Assembly (NCBI GenBank): GCA_024704765.1
Contig: JAKMXF010000311.1
Span: 358,426-422,425 of the forward strand
Length of the DNA: 64,000 bases
Direction: 5' to 3'
Source: Oopsacas minuta
Lineage: Eukaryota; Porifera; Hexactinellida; Lyssacinosida; Leucopsacidae
Position numbers and translations under genes: made by a program. Shown piece after piece: positions 51,901 to 63,855 of this stretch. A model generated the notes under the pieces. That model did not search any database and was not told the DNA's origin. It was given only the letters and a program-made list of their open reading frames with translations. How positions within the stretch are numbered: position 1 is the stretch's first letter; every line of letters begins with the position of its first letter.

Positions 51901-54138
51901 ACAAAGTGTAGTTACCAAACTAGCTTTGGCCTTTAAGTTATTTGCTTTTGAGATTATTTCTCTCCTTGATTCTGTTATATTTGAAATGTCGAAAAGATTG
52001 ATTTCTTCTTCTAATTCTACTATTTTCTTATCTAAAATAAGTTGTTGTTCTGCAATTAATAAATCTATTCGTTTCCGAATTCCCCCCAGAACTTGTTCAC
52101 GTTTTAAAGGTGATTGATTTCTTGTTAAGAGCCTGGAAATATTCGAGAGAGCAACCTCAACCTCCCGATCATTCTCCTTCTTTAACTTAACAATATCTCT
52201 AAAATGAATAGCCATTTCTTGGATAGTAAAATTGTTTTCTAGAGCAGCAGCTATTATATTCAAAGAACTGATGTTCGTTAAATTGTCATCAAATTCAATA
52301 GCTTCTAAAACGCAATTATTATTGATAAGTTTCGCAAGTTGTCTGAAGGAAGAAGGTCCCATTAGATTTCCAGATATTTCCAGCCTCTTCATATTGGTAT
52401 TCCTTATCAAACCACATAGAACATATGATATGTTATCGCCGAGTTTGCAATCATTCAGTTTTAGAGTTTCCAATTTACACTTTTTACTAGAATTTGATTC
52501 CTCAAGAACTTTAGCTGCTGCAGATTTATGCTTACGAATATTCCCTGAAATATCTAAATGTTTGATAGAAGTGTTTTTCAATAAAGTACCAATCACATCT
52601 TCAAAATCTGAATCCAAAGATGTGTAGCTTAGGTCCATAGAGTCGATACAAGTAATTTCTGATAGAATTGCCGCTATTTCCTTCAGTCCGCAATTCAAAT
52701 CATTTTGCGATAGATTCATTTGCAAAGAGAATATAGAAGTATTCTCCTTTAGACCTGCAAGTATTTGTAAAATAAGATCTGCAGATAGTTTACAGTTCGA
52801 AAGATTAACTTGCTTTAATCCGATCGCTGTTTGGAAGAATTGTTGCATTGCAGTGGATTTTGTTTGTACCTTTCCAATAGCAGGTTTACTGTTACCGGAA
52901 ATGTTGAGACAGGTTAAATGCATTGTACAACCACGTTGTAGTGCAGCGAATAACTGTTCGAATGGCATGTTAGTTGAGGCTAATGATAGTTCTTGGATTC
53001 TGTTATTTCCAGCTAGAAATGCTAAGAAAGCTTGCAAATCAGATGAAGAACTTGAAAAATGATTATTTGAGAGATCCAAAACTGTTAAAGTATTAGAGAT
53101 TTCTGAGTGTTTTATGAAATGCTTTGAAAAGTTTGCAAATGATTTGGATGAAACTCCTACTCCGCTAAGCTTTAATTCCCTCAAACCTAATGGGAAATGC
53201 TGGACAGATGAAGCGAGACTCTCAACGCCTTTCTCTTCAATAATCGTATCTGTCAGATCAACCTTTTCTAACACACAATTCTGATTAGTACCAAATCCTT
53301 GTGCAAACATCTTTTGCGCAATTTTATGATTCAATCCTGCGATTCCTCTCAAACTAAGAAAATGCAGGCTGCACGAATGTTTTGAAATATGAATTAATGC
53401 ATCGAAAGATTCTGAACACAATTTGATACCGTCAGCGCTGATACCTTCGAATCTTGGACAGAACTCCAGCATGCGTATCAGAGGAACAAAATCTCTTGTA
53501 GGGAAGTGGTCGAAATGGTTCAATGACAGAGTTCTAATACTGTGTGTTTGATATGTGTTTTCTAAATCCCATGCTATTTCGTCATGGAATGAAATGTCAA
53601 AGAAATCGCAGAGTAGAGCATAGACTTCAGAAACTGAACCGCCCTGCCAACCCTGAGAAACTCTGGCTACATTTTCATCTACAATTTCGTCCAATTTATC
53701 TTGCCTGCCTTCACCAGTAATCTTTACCTTGAGCCTTCTTTGCAGTGCAGCTTTACCAAGCGTTGAATGAAGTGGGGATAATATTGCAGCCAAAAGTTCT
53801 ACAAAAGATTCACTCTGTACTTCAAATTTTAATTGTTTGGCTTTGTCAGAATATGGATCGATATTATAGGCAAGAGTAAGTTTGTCATTTGTCGAGCTAG
53901 TTAGCTCACAAATTGCTAGCAAACTAATCGAGAGATCCAATTTGGGAGGTTTTCCTTGAATGTTTAGAATGTAGAGACGTTTACTGGATACACAAATTTT
54001 CTTTTTCTCTTTGGCATTTTTCTTTTCTCCTTCTCCAATTACTTCTTGCGTATAGAATATTCCTCTTTCCTTTGATCCCAATAATTTGAGTTCTGTGGAA
54101 GATACCAACTCGCTGAAATTGTAATCGGTTGAGGCCAT
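48994..54138 (-). CDS. CARMIL (capping protein, Arp2/3 and myosin-I linker)
   Basis: Single exon, 1,714 aa. An N-terminal PH-like domain (about 1-130) and linker ('VSQGWQGGSVSEVYALLCDFF', close to the GGFSQMYACVCDW of human CARMIL1) are followed by a long LRR solenoid about 200-650 ('ITCIDSMDLSYTSLDSDFED', 'TNMKRLEISGNLMGPSSF'), a helical dimerisation region about 690-900, and a Pro/Lys/Glu-rich tail. The tail has 'DMHKSKPRGPPRRPPRRKE' near 1055-1075, a candidate but divergent capping-protein-interaction motif, and about twelve 11-residue repeats (1262-1390). CARMILs bind actin capping protein at the leading edge. No introns in a 5.1 kb frame is unusual for an animal. Confidence 0.85.
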   Translation of the reverse strand: MASTDYNFSELVSSTELKLLGSKERGIFYTQEVIGEGEKKNAKEKKKICVSSKRLYILNIQGKPPKLDLSISLLAICELTSSTNDKLTLAYNIDPYSDKAKQLKFEVQSESFVELLAAILSPLHSTLGKAALQRRLKVKITGEGRQDKLDEIVDENVARVSQGWQGGSVSEVYALLCDFFDISFHDEIAWDLENTYQTHSIRTLSLNHFDHFPTRDFVPLIRMLEFCPRFEGISADGIKLCSESFDALIHISKHSCSLHFLSLRGIAGLNHKIAQKMFAQGFGTNQNCVLEKVDLTDTIIEEKGVESLASSVQHFPLGLRELKLSGVGVSSKSFANFSKHFIKHSEISNTLTVLDLSNNHFSSSSSDLQAFLAFLAGNNRIQELSLASTNMPFEQLFAALQRGCTMHLTCLNISGNSKPAIGKVQTKSTAMQQFFQTAIGLKQVNLSNCKLSADLILQILAGLKENTSIFSLQMNLSQNDLNCGLKEIAAILSEITCIDSMDLSYTSLDSDFEDVIGTLLKNTSIKHLDISGNIRKHKSAAAKVLEESNSSKKCKLETLKLNDCKLGDNISYVLCGLIRNTNMKRLEISGNLMGPSSFRQLAKLINNNCVLEAIEFDDNLTNISSLNIIAAALENNFTIQEMAIHFRDIVKLKKENDREVEVALSNISRLLTRNQSPLKREQVLGGIRKRIDLLIAEQQLILDKKIVELEEEINLFDISNITESRREIISKANNLKAKASLVTTLCEDFYSNKLEKEISFRLSELINEQSKTALSPQILTYRDKIIADMLEKLEYSLGDVISKEKIEELKENLPASDNQNIFTEDTLSVFLSGLSSSVNARNLKMVEILILQTCELVVKEIDVMCQQVSNLETTEFPKSPDRNLSGTTSRLKLAFSVSMKRHRVSYSTFNPEFNIDTKSEDLDDLESDSQPSEISADPIPKIIETTAPCDVSDIQNVCEGATADSTQETATKHGKRFGKPKFINSLKGKKEKEDKDKKSKPAKRNDSSSSLKKVETDSLPDITTFDDLSKVAAQAPDLDMHKSKPRGPPRRPPRRKERTAPDIAKEEIDLFTEISNASAPGFENVPEAEDEPVVKDRSQLKLEMTDQASSAKQPEGTEEKKVAPPTSPRKAMKVPIGMGPGLASVLQGGLGKAKLAATKSSENIFQESIMDEDLPEKTVSSQTVRKTDSQPIPSKPKPKQRPDNKAIKPAEEINEPPVAAKHKLDTILDSTQDGTSKLKDTPKSPVPNLEEDTVSFGSNLEGIPPGAKAEDTPVTPSAKTEDTALTPSAKAEDTPETPSAKAEDTPATPSAKAEDTPATPSAKAEDTPATPSAKAQDTPVTPSAKAQDTPVTPSAKAEDTPVTPSAKTKDTSVSRGTKTEDISESPAAKIEESNVTPEKHEVPKSPNPEPEKPIQTTELTESKLEEATLLPESKVEETPVTKESETNETAPEIEDKLEDIGTVTKHDSISGSGIVDRDESKEITEKPAQSKVEKVEDTISPIPSGELTSSDNTEENIITSEHITTANPTLSPPIAVRRTTMPSPKTQKKTPEPIEEKPTRKTSVGAITPALLGQDDIRKSPSVSKKPILPKPQVATRPKPTANKPVLKSTTVSADAKEVKEKVAEEVPKKEKANADDDVTNQLDSKELSSSIEGNKSPPVKAKPTAPAKPKRTSLETTEMNQKPPSNDKEQSSEASNLPKDQETVVKAQSDSTT
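50000..50360. repeat. 33-bp coding minisatellite in CARMIL
   Basis: About ten to twelve units of 33 bp encoding SAKAEDTPATP-like repeats. Central units are nearly identical, so copy number is probably polymorphic. Confidence 0.9.
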
Positions 54139-54938
54139 GATCGCTATTGTCTATTTTCTATGTAAATCCCCTTTAAATGTATAAGCATACAGATATGAAG
54201 ACTAATGCAGATACTAATCTTATTAGATATTGAATATCCTTTGTGGTAAGGGATACCCCTATACACAACAAATATATCTCGATAGTCAGGTTACAAATTC
54301 AATAATTAAAACCATTTATATGTCAAAATTATACATTCGTATCTGACGCTATGATTAAAATTAGAAGTACGTGCATGAACAATTGTTTATCCTACTTTCT
54401 CACTGATTGTGAATTCACTTATTATTCGAACTTTAGTATAGCAAATTGACTAATGATTGAGTTACCTAACTTTTTAGCATCAAAATGGTGGAGTCAAATA
54501 CCCTCCCGATATAACTAAGTTATTCTTTACCCCTTATAGCAGCGCTTCCCATCTTGAGGTCTATGTACTCATTGGTGGTCCACGGACGACAGGCCTTTGG
54601 GAAACGCTGCCCTAAAACTTGAAAGTAATTGATTTTGCTCCGATCTCTAACATTCCGGCCACTTTGTTATAAAGCTATTACACTATGTAGTTTAATTTTA
54701 TCAATCTTAATCTAACTATGACTCAGATCTAACTAATGTAATTCAATCTTTATCCAAGAAAGTTTTCTTAAACCTATTCATTGCTCAATTCTATTGTGCC
54801 AGCACACAAAGGATAAATACATCTGAATTGTCACTAAAGAGGCCATTACAAACGCGGGATTATTGGTAATGTACAATTTTACCATATTTGCATATAATTA
54901 GCTATTACGTAGGCCAAACAGCTGATTTATGAACTGAG
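54139..54938. other. Divergent promoter spacer between CARMIL and BLTP2
   Basis: 800 bp. Holds the small MITE at 54538; no other recognised site. Confidence 0.5.
54538..54614. mobile_element. Small hAT-like MITE
   Basis: Ends 'agcagcgcttcccatc' and 'tttgggaaacgctgcc' are inverted; internal 'ggtggtccacgg' recalls the copies at 4787 and 10920. Confidence 0.5.
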
Positions 54939-57900
54939 ATGACATCCAACTCGTTAGAAACAGACTATGTGACTCTAGTCCTATACTTTGTGTATCTGTG
55001 GTTCGGTCTACTCACGTTATTCATATTCAGTTCCTGTATCATAAAATCTTTCTATTCATTCGTTATATTTATTTCACAATACTGGCTGAGATGCTCAATC
55101 ACTACAGAAGGTTTAGGACTTATTTCTGTGGACAGAGTAGAGATATTTCTGTGGGATACAAAGACTTATATTATGATTGAAGAAATTGGATTATCTTTCT
55201 TAGATCCGTTTACAAGTTCTTTATTGAGGATTACAGTAGGGAAGACAAGAGTTGAATATATTCACTCTGTCCCGCCCAGCTCACAGGAAATGATTAGGTA
55301 AGTATATAGTATATACAGCTGGTTGTAAGAACATATAACGAGCATAAAGTATATGTGTATGGTGCTTATGGCCTGTGTTCTTATAACCGGCATTGAGTAA
55401 CTAAACAATTTGTCTACTCAAAATCTCAAATTTCTGACGTATATTTTCATATCTAATAATTTTCATTGAGCCATTGATGTTATTGTTTATGACTTTTGCC
55501 TAATCCGTCTTACACATCTATTTATTTATTTATTTATTTACTTATTTATTCATTTAGATGGTACCACAAACTAATTCCCAGATTTTTTACCAAAAACAAA
55601 CAGAATAAAAAGCCTAGACAGAGAGGGTTTATATATAAAGTATTTATAAAGATAATCAGATATTTATTATCTTTCGTACAAATTGAGTTTTGTATTTTTG
55701 AATTTCTAACCTCTCACGAATTACAAACAGACCTCTTTGCTCTACTAACTGCTGCCAGTACTGTAATATCAATATATCCATTCTCTAATGACAAATACTC
55801 GCTAGACCTTACATTACAAGTTAGAGAAATTAAAGCTTCTTTTGAAATGAGAAATGATCCGACAACTTCAGATTTACCCTCCCTACTTTCTCTTAGAACT
55901 CCGATCCTAGCTAAACTCTGTTATAATGCTTTATTCCCGACTCAACCTGTAACACATCTAGAATTATCTGTTAATAATTCTCACGTTTCTTTCCTTCAAA
56001 AAGCTCCTGAAATATTTACTGGATTTATAAAGCTCTTTTTTGTCAAACGACCTCTAACAAATAATAACTCTGACAACCAATCGATTGAAGCTATTCTGTC
56101 CAATTTATTTTCAAATAATAATCCATGGTACTTCCCTTCATCTCTGTCTCTGCTCTGTACTAACTGTTCTGTATCTTACCTTACTTTCAGTGGACAATCT
56201 CTACGCTGTATTATAAAGCAATGTCTGTTAGAACTAAAATCAGAAGAAGACTGTATTAGGAATATAAGCAGTAGTATACAGTATAGAGGGGATAGGAGGG
56301 GGACAGGAGCTGGAGTACTATGCAAAGTTACTGGTGCTAAGCTAGAGACTACTTCTATGGAGCACGTCATGTCTCTGGGAGATTTGTTATGTGATATTGA
56401 GATTAACAGACATATTCTTAACAAGAAAACAGCGAATACTTCTGATTCTATTAAAAATATCGCTAAGAATAAATTCAAGAAAATGACGAATATTTTATGG
56501 AGATTTATGCGAGATAAAAAATCTAAACCAGATTCAAATAATTCTAAGTTATATAACTTGTCAATAACGATTGATTTCAAGTCTCTATACCTCAAAATTG
56601 ATCCTGTAATATTAGCAAACTTTATCAGTTATGAGATTTCTACATTAAAAATAGATTCTCAATCAAATAATAGATTTACTAATCTCTTTACAAGTGATAA
56701 GACATTTGCTTCCAGACAGATTTCTATTTCCTCAGAAGATGTAGTTATAGATCTCTACCATACAGAACCTCTGATACGATCTAAGGAGCCTTTATTCAAA
56801 CTCGTATATGCTAACTCTGTATTCTCAGTTATTCTATCGAGTGAATGTTTACCAATTATTATATTCACATCTCAAGACTTGTACATACATACTCCTGGTG
56901 TATCATTCAATCCAGACAAAACTAATGAACCAACCCAGCTCTGCTCTAAGCCAGATAACCTCAGTATACTACCAGGAACTGGGAGTCATCTCTGGGGACG
57001 ATTCTTTGAATGTGCTAAACTGAATTTCAAATCGGAAATACCTTTTGTTAGAAACTCACAAAATCCAATTTCTATTTCGGTTATTGGTTCTCTCATAAAC
57101 TTAGAATTCTCAAGAGATACTTTATTCGCTATAGAATGGTTATTATCACCATTTCTACCTGTCATTACCACTGATAATACAAATACAGACAATACTCTAT
57201 CAGTTACTTGTCCTGAATTTTCTATTAATTGTTCTATGCAAAACTTAAACATATTCATATATGACGATAATCCAAACGCTCCTTCTCTTCTATTCCATTC
57301 TGGGTTTACATGCTGTGAGTCATCTACAGACTCTGTATTACTATCTGCTTCAGAGATAGGAGTATTGCCTATACAGGTTGATGAGGAAAGATTTGCTGTT
57401 AGCACATTAGCTAATCTACCTCAGGGTCTGCTTGAGAATGATTTACTTACTGCTGCTATATCCTGGAAAGATACTCCGTATACTCTGGAATTAGGAAGCG
57501 AGGTAGCGTCTCTATACTGGTCACCGACTAAGCATTGTCATTTCGCTGAGAATATTAGAGCTCTATCTTTACAGTTAAGAGAAGCTAAACGTTTCTTGTC
57601 GAATCGATTAAGCTTTTTGAAAGAAAGTTCTACAAGTATTATTTCTTTCGATAATCAACCCAAACTAGAGAAGGAAGGGTTTGAATACAGAAGTTTTGTT
57701 GGACAAATTCGATCTATTTTTGACATTTCTTGTGGTTGCAAACAGTTTGATTTAACTATCAGACCGGATTTTAATACCAGAGTTGTGTTAAATTTCAAGG
57801 AAAATTATGGTTGTTTGAAATCTGGTCAATTATCATTTTCAAGTCGGAATTTAAAGATCTCATTCGACAAACAAGAAATTATTAGTTTCGATCAAATATT

Positions 57901-60900
57901 TCTTATTCGAATGAATCATCCAACACAAGAATTATCACAATACCGCGTTTTATTCCCTGAAACAGTCTGGCCATCCAATTATCCAATCGCTATTTCATTC
58001 CAAAGACTTGTCGTATCATTTCCGTATAAATATAACTTTGCTTTGGTGGTTCACAAACTTACGAATATTTTAAAGTTCCTGAAGAGAACTCATTGGCCTA
58101 TTTCTACTGACAATACTCGTCTAATCGTACCTCCTGACATCATTTTGAGTGCAGAAGAAATTTTGATTGATCTCCCTGATGATGCATTTGAAGTTAAACT
58201 GAGAGATCAGTACGAACTCAAATCAGATGAATCTATGCAGAAATCACACCGTTGGCTATTACTGAATGAAAAAATTCGCGGGATAAAATCACAAGAAGGC
58301 GAACTAGGAACTTCTGATAAAATAGCTTCTCTACAGGAATCGCTCAATACAGAAGATTCTATGGTGTATATTAATAGAGTAAAGTCTTTCTATCAGAAAA
58401 ATCCTATGAGACATTGGTTGTTAAGAATTAAACTATCAAAATGCTCACTCACTATCTTAGCTGATCCAAGTCTGCAGGGAACTAACAATCTATTCTGCTG
58501 GCTCGCTAAGCTTAATCCTGAATCTCCTATTACAGAGGATTTAGAGTTTAGTATTCTTTGGGGAAGATACACTAAAGGAATTGTAGCAAAGTTTGAATTA
58601 ACACTTAGAGATTATTCACAGCCTCTTTTAGCTATAGATAGGTTAGATTTCCAAGGCACTGTCTTGGGAGCAGAGCGGAAGGGCGGACCATTTTCAATCA
58701 GAGAGGGAAGTGTTGATATATTCCCGCCTTGGGAATCTTATAAACTTAATCTGAATGTCTGTCCATTAAAGTTTATACACGATCTTACAGCCGAGACTGC
58801 CAAGATCGATTTTGCATGGGGGGCTGCTTTTGAGTATGCTTGGAATCAGGTAGGAGAAGCTACGGAGATGTTATACTTACCTACAATTGACCCTTCACCG
58901 CCTCTCCCATTCTGGGATCGTATACGTATTAAAAGACATGGAAATTTTAGGTTAAAGTCTGATACATTTACGGTTTATGCCTTATCATCCAAAGATCCTT
59001 ATAACAATACTGAGAGTTTGGTTGTGGAAATGCAAGATTTTGAATTTCTGTGGTCGAAATGCAATCTGAAATTTGACGGTGAAGTTTCCTTTTTTGTCAG
59101 TACAGCTTCCAAGTACGATAATTGTCGTATTGCTTATCTTCCTAAAGCTTGCTTAGAGATTGAAATGAAATGGATAACTTCAGGTAATCTCATGGATCAC
59201 CATTCTATAGTTCCTATTAGTAAGTACCGAGCTAGTCCGCCATTTTCAGATTCATACTCTGCATTTCGTTCTTCTAATCTAGACCTTTCTATTTCATTTA
59301 ATATTCAATCAATTAATCGCTCTGGTCATGACTTGAAGCCGAAATTCGTTTGTTACGCCAGTACTATTCGGTGGCTTGAGAACTTCAAGAATAATGTAAT
59401 ACTTAATGTAACTCGTCCTACAAGGAAAGGCACTGTTTGGTACAATGTACGTATTCCTAAGAAGAAACTATCCAGACATTTCAGGATTGTTGCATTTGAT
59501 ATGAATCTTAACCATTTTCAGCTCAGTTACTGGAGTTCTTATAATAATCGTATTGGGCTAGTTTTTAGAGTCAATGCTTTGTCACTTAAGTCTGAATACA
59601 AATTAGCAATAAACCCAGTATTAGATGGACTTATACACAGACCCCGAGCTAAGTTCCATGTACAACATTGCTCTGTTGATACTTCAAACTTCAGAATTGA
59701 TACACGCTGTTTTAGCCCAAATATGGAAATGAAAGAGATAAAATTCGTTTACATAAGTGCATTCTCCTACACTTACAATACTACAAGTTTCAATAGAGAT
59801 AGTGTAGATGGAATTACGCCTTCAGAATCTAACCCTTATAGACACCATATAGAAGCTACTACTGTTAAATTCCTTTGGAATTGTTTTAACAGAAAGATTG
59901 TATTCAGTTTATATGAATCCTATGAGAATAGTCGGATATTACGTAAGAATATGTCTACTGAAGTTTTGATGAGTATTGCCCTCTTGAAGAAGGCTCTGAA
60001 ACAATCTTCTCTAGCAGAACACACGCCCGTTAGGCAGGACAACCATTTCCCATCTCCTAGTTCAGTGCAGAAATCTTCCAAGAGGATATTAGAGTTGGAC
60101 CGTTTCTTAGAACTACGAGAGAAGAGTCGCAGTCATGAAGACATAATGCGGTGCTCACAGCCTGAGGTACTCTTCCATGAGAACAGATGGTTGATAAATA
60201 TGAGAGAAATACAGCTAGCTTTGTGTTGTGAGAGAGAAGAGCAACAAGCAGGTGAGTATGGTGAAGGATGGCTACTGATAACCTCAGCACATTCATTCGT
60301 TACTGGTCTACTGGATGAACCACGATGGAATAAAGGAAGTTTACTTCAGAAGAAGATCTGGGAAGCTAGAATTAATCTTATTCAGTATTTTGCTTCTCAC
60401 TCATTCAGTAAGGCTGGACAAGTACCTTGGTTAGATTCAGCTTTGATTTTAGGAGAATCTAGTTCTAATGATACAATCTACAGCGAATTGTTCCCTCAGG
60501 AAGATGACCTCGCTCGGGAACAGCAGGATTTCGCATTAGGAGCTGTATACAGTAGTGAGGCTAGTGATTTACTGAGAATTGCTTATTCTACGTATTGCTC
60601 TGTTTCATATTCTACATATCACGAGTTAGAGAGTGAGAACTCTTCAGATTTGGAGATCTATTCCAGCAAAGAATCTCTGACCAGTAGTAATTCATTTAAC
60701 ACAGATACTGCTAGTTCATTCTATCTGAGACACCCTGAACTGAAGGTTGCTACATCATCAGTACAGTACTCTATTGTATTGGATATTGTCAATAATCTAT
60801 TGCTGCATTTTGAAACTGAGAAGAAGAAAGTAACACATCGTTATGAGCAGTTAAAATTCGAGATAGAGCTGAATAACTCTTGCAAAGATCTAGGAATTGT

Positions 60901-62191
60901 TCTCACGGAGTTTCAAGATCGTGTAAGGACACTAGCTTCTAAGGTTAGAACCTTAGAGAAGAATTTATACACCGCTGATCATGGACATAAAGGACCTCGG
61001 CCATTGAGTGGAGAAGGTGCTGGTATGATTTCTGGGGTAAGTACTCGTAGTTTGGATCTCCAGTCACAGTTCTCTCAAGCTAAAGACGATCTTGCTAGCG
61101 CTTCTCTAGATTTGAAACTTATTATCAAGTATATCAAGGAAGTCGAATTTACGAAGAGTAGCTCCGAGGGTAATGTAGAGATGGAATCTGGTTCATCTAC
61201 AACTCGAGAAGTTGATATTTGGTTAGAAGAAGCAAGATGGACACTATTGCAAGATGGACAGCTCGCTATTGCAGAGATTGACTTAGGGGAAGCTTTCTAT
61301 TGTGTGAGTACTAATCAGGATGGGAGTGGAGAGCATCGATTCGAGTTAGGATGTCTATCAGTGAGAAATCTATTGCCTAATACGCCATTTCCAAATGCCC
61401 TATCAGCTTATGACCCCGGGCTCTCAAACCCTAAGATTGATTGTAACTCTTCCCTAAGAATTTTCCTGAAAGAAAGAGCTCCTGTAGGAGGAATATACCT
61501 AAAGGAACATCTAGAGGTTAACCTGGTGCCTCTGGCTATTCGATTAACTAGGAGATTCTATAAAACATTGTTTGCATACTTTTTCCAGCAAACTTCTTCG
61601 TCAATGCATTCAGATTTGACAGATGGATTCGTGGCTGGTGCTGACGGAACTTCTCTCGATTTGGTTAGTTTAAGTGGAGATAGTGTTAATGGGGAAGATA
61701 TCGAGAGGATGAAAGAACGAGCTGGCAAGAACAAAAGTTTCATCTACATTAAGATTCCTGTTGTTCCTATCTGTCTATCTTATAAAGGCAATAAAGAAAA
61801 GAATATTGAAGATGTGAGGGACCTTGAATGCGTGTTTGGTCCGCTAGAATATCACAACCAGATTTATACATGGAAAGAATTATTTATTCGTCTAAAGAAG
61901 GAAATTAAGCGACTTGTTATATCGCAAGCATTCAAACGTAAAATTGGTATACGGACAAGTTTTGAAGTTCGACCTGGCTCGAATATTCAGGAAGCTGAAA
62001 AGGCGAAACTAATCGGCGTTCGCAAATCTCCGACTGTTACTCGCAAGAGAAAGAAGAAAGGTATGAAGTTAGCTATAGCAGATAGCGATTTTTCAACAAG
62101 TGTTCCAACTGATGAGTCAGACCAATCGGATTTTACTTGTAATGTCTCAGAACCTCTGCCTTTTCCTTATAACCATCAGCATGATTACTGA
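54939..62191 (+). CDS. BLTP2: Bridge-like lipid transfer protein 2 (KIAA0100/Hobbit/FMP27 family)
   Basis: Exons 54939..55297 and 55558..62191 join in phase 2 (donor 'gtaagt', acceptor 'tcatttag'), 2,330 aa, close to the 2,235 of human KIAA0100. An N-terminal membrane helix (about 12-35) anchors the protein, followed by a long chain of beta-rich RBG-type repeats. The FMP27 'GFWDK' region is recognisable as 'LPFWDRIRIKRHGNF' near residue 1,240. Later come 'RWTLLQDGQLAIAEIDLGEAFY' and a basic C-terminal tail ('RKRKKKGMK'). The family forms hydrophobic grooves that move lipid between the ER and plasma membrane. The splice restores 'EMIRWYHKLIPRFF'. One huge exon carries 95% of the protein. Confidence 0.87.
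55313..55397. mobile_element. Inverted-repeat element (family 3) in BLTP2 intron 1
   Basis: 'ctggttgtaagaacat' and 'gtgttcttataaccggc' are inverted copies 50 bp apart, occupying much of the 260-bp intron. Confidence 0.55.
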
Positions 62192-62869
62192 TTTGTAACT
62201 GTTTTACTAATTGTTGTAAAATATTGAAGAGTAGAATGTTATTTATATGACAATTTGCTTAAGAAAAATTGGGTTTAATATTTTAGGTTATCATGGGTCT
62301 AAGAACAATCTTGCTGGCCATAGAGTTAATGTTATTGTATTGCGATTAATAAAGATATTCTTTAAGAAAATCTTCGTATAAATAAGGAAGGTTCCATTTG
62401 AGTCACGGGAATAGTCAGTTATAATATTTGTATAATTATTTGATTATTTTTGAATTTAGCGCATTTTTCTAAAATAGGAGAGAAATGATTATATTCTTAA
62501 CTTCATTATCAATATTAATTGTTATAAGAAATTGTATCACAAATAATAGCTTATAATATGAAAAACTCTGAGGTAGATCCTCTTGCACTTGCTTAGTAAC
62601 TTGGCCGTGAGTGGAAGAGAAATATTAATTCTTAAGTTCAATTCTGATCGTATATATGCTAGTTGGTGAGGTGCAGGCGTCACAACATGTTTTTACAACT
62701 ATACTATTTCCTAAGTTACCACCTGCAACACCTGCACTAGTGAAAAGAGTATAAATACAAGCAATATTTTCATTTGTAATATTTCTTCTACTTCAATCTC
62801 AGATGTCACAATTCTTCAATCTCTTTCGTCCTCCACGCTCCTATTCACTCTATCTCCTGCAATGCAATA

Positions 62870-63236
62870 GTCTTACTCTCAATTCTTCACTCACGTCTGC
62901 TCAATTTTCTGACAGAATTCTCGCAATTCTTCACTCACCTCTGCTCAATTTTCTGACAGAATTCTGTCAATTCGTCACTTACCTCTGCCCAGTTTTCTAA
63001 AGAGTTCTCTCAATTCTTGATCCACCTCTGCTCAATTTTCTGGCAGAATTCTCTCAATTCTTCACTCACCTCTGCTCAATTTTCTGGTATCATTCTCTCA
63101 ATTCGTCAATCGCCTCCGCTCAATTTTCGTACAGAATCCCCTCATTTCTTCCCTCACCTTGGCTCAATTTTCTAAAAGATTTCTCTCAATTCGTCACTCA
63201 CCTTTGCTCAATTTTCGTACAGAATCTCGATGTGTC
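62870..63236. repeat. Minisatellite, about 44-57 bp period
   Basis: Some eight imperfect units around 'ctgctcaattttctgacaga' followed by 'attctctcaattcttcactc'. Confidence 0.85.
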
Positions 63237-63479
63237 AATCACCTGACATTCAAAATATAAATTCCTATCTAACTGAACCTAGAAACATTGGAGATGCTAA
63301 AGAAGTGATTGGAAATACAATTATTGCGTACGTTGATTGATTCTTATAATTGTAAAGAGCTTAGAATTATGATTTGAATATTTGAAATATTGTGGAACTT
63401 ATAATGCATAGGGTAGTGGAATAGTTATAATACAAAACATTCATAAAATAGATTAAACAAGTAATACAGTCAATGCAGG

Positions 63480-63855
63480 TTATATGAACATCGTCGTGAA
63501 CTGGAAATAATAGCCAGAAAACCAGAATGTGTTAGACAAGAACATGTTCTTATAACCAGTATGTCTTATATAATAACAAGTTGTTATAAACATGTTTGAA
63601 AAAAGAACAAGTTCTTATAACCAACAAGTGTTATATAAGAACATATTCTTGTAACCAGCATGTCTTATATAATGACATATTATTATAACCAGCATGTCTT
63701 ACATAATGACATATTATTATAACCAGCATGTCTTACATAATGACATATTATTATAACCAGCATGTGTTATATAATAACAAGTTCTTATAACCAGCATGTC
63801 TTATAGAAGAACAAATACTTATAAACAGCAATTCTTAGACAAGAACATGTTCTGA
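63480..63855. repeat. Tandem array of about 41-bp units, family 3 related
   Basis: Repeats of 'cttataaccagcatgtctta' with 'tataatgacatattatta', around nine units, each containing the short ends seen in family 3 elements. Confidence 0.85.

Noticed and set aside
49151-52627. Several plus-strand frames opposite CARMIL
   Set aside because: Antisense shadows of a biased coding sequence with no domains.
62803-63000. 65-residue frame in the minisatellite
   Set aside because: It is mostly translated repeat and no independent evidence supports coding.
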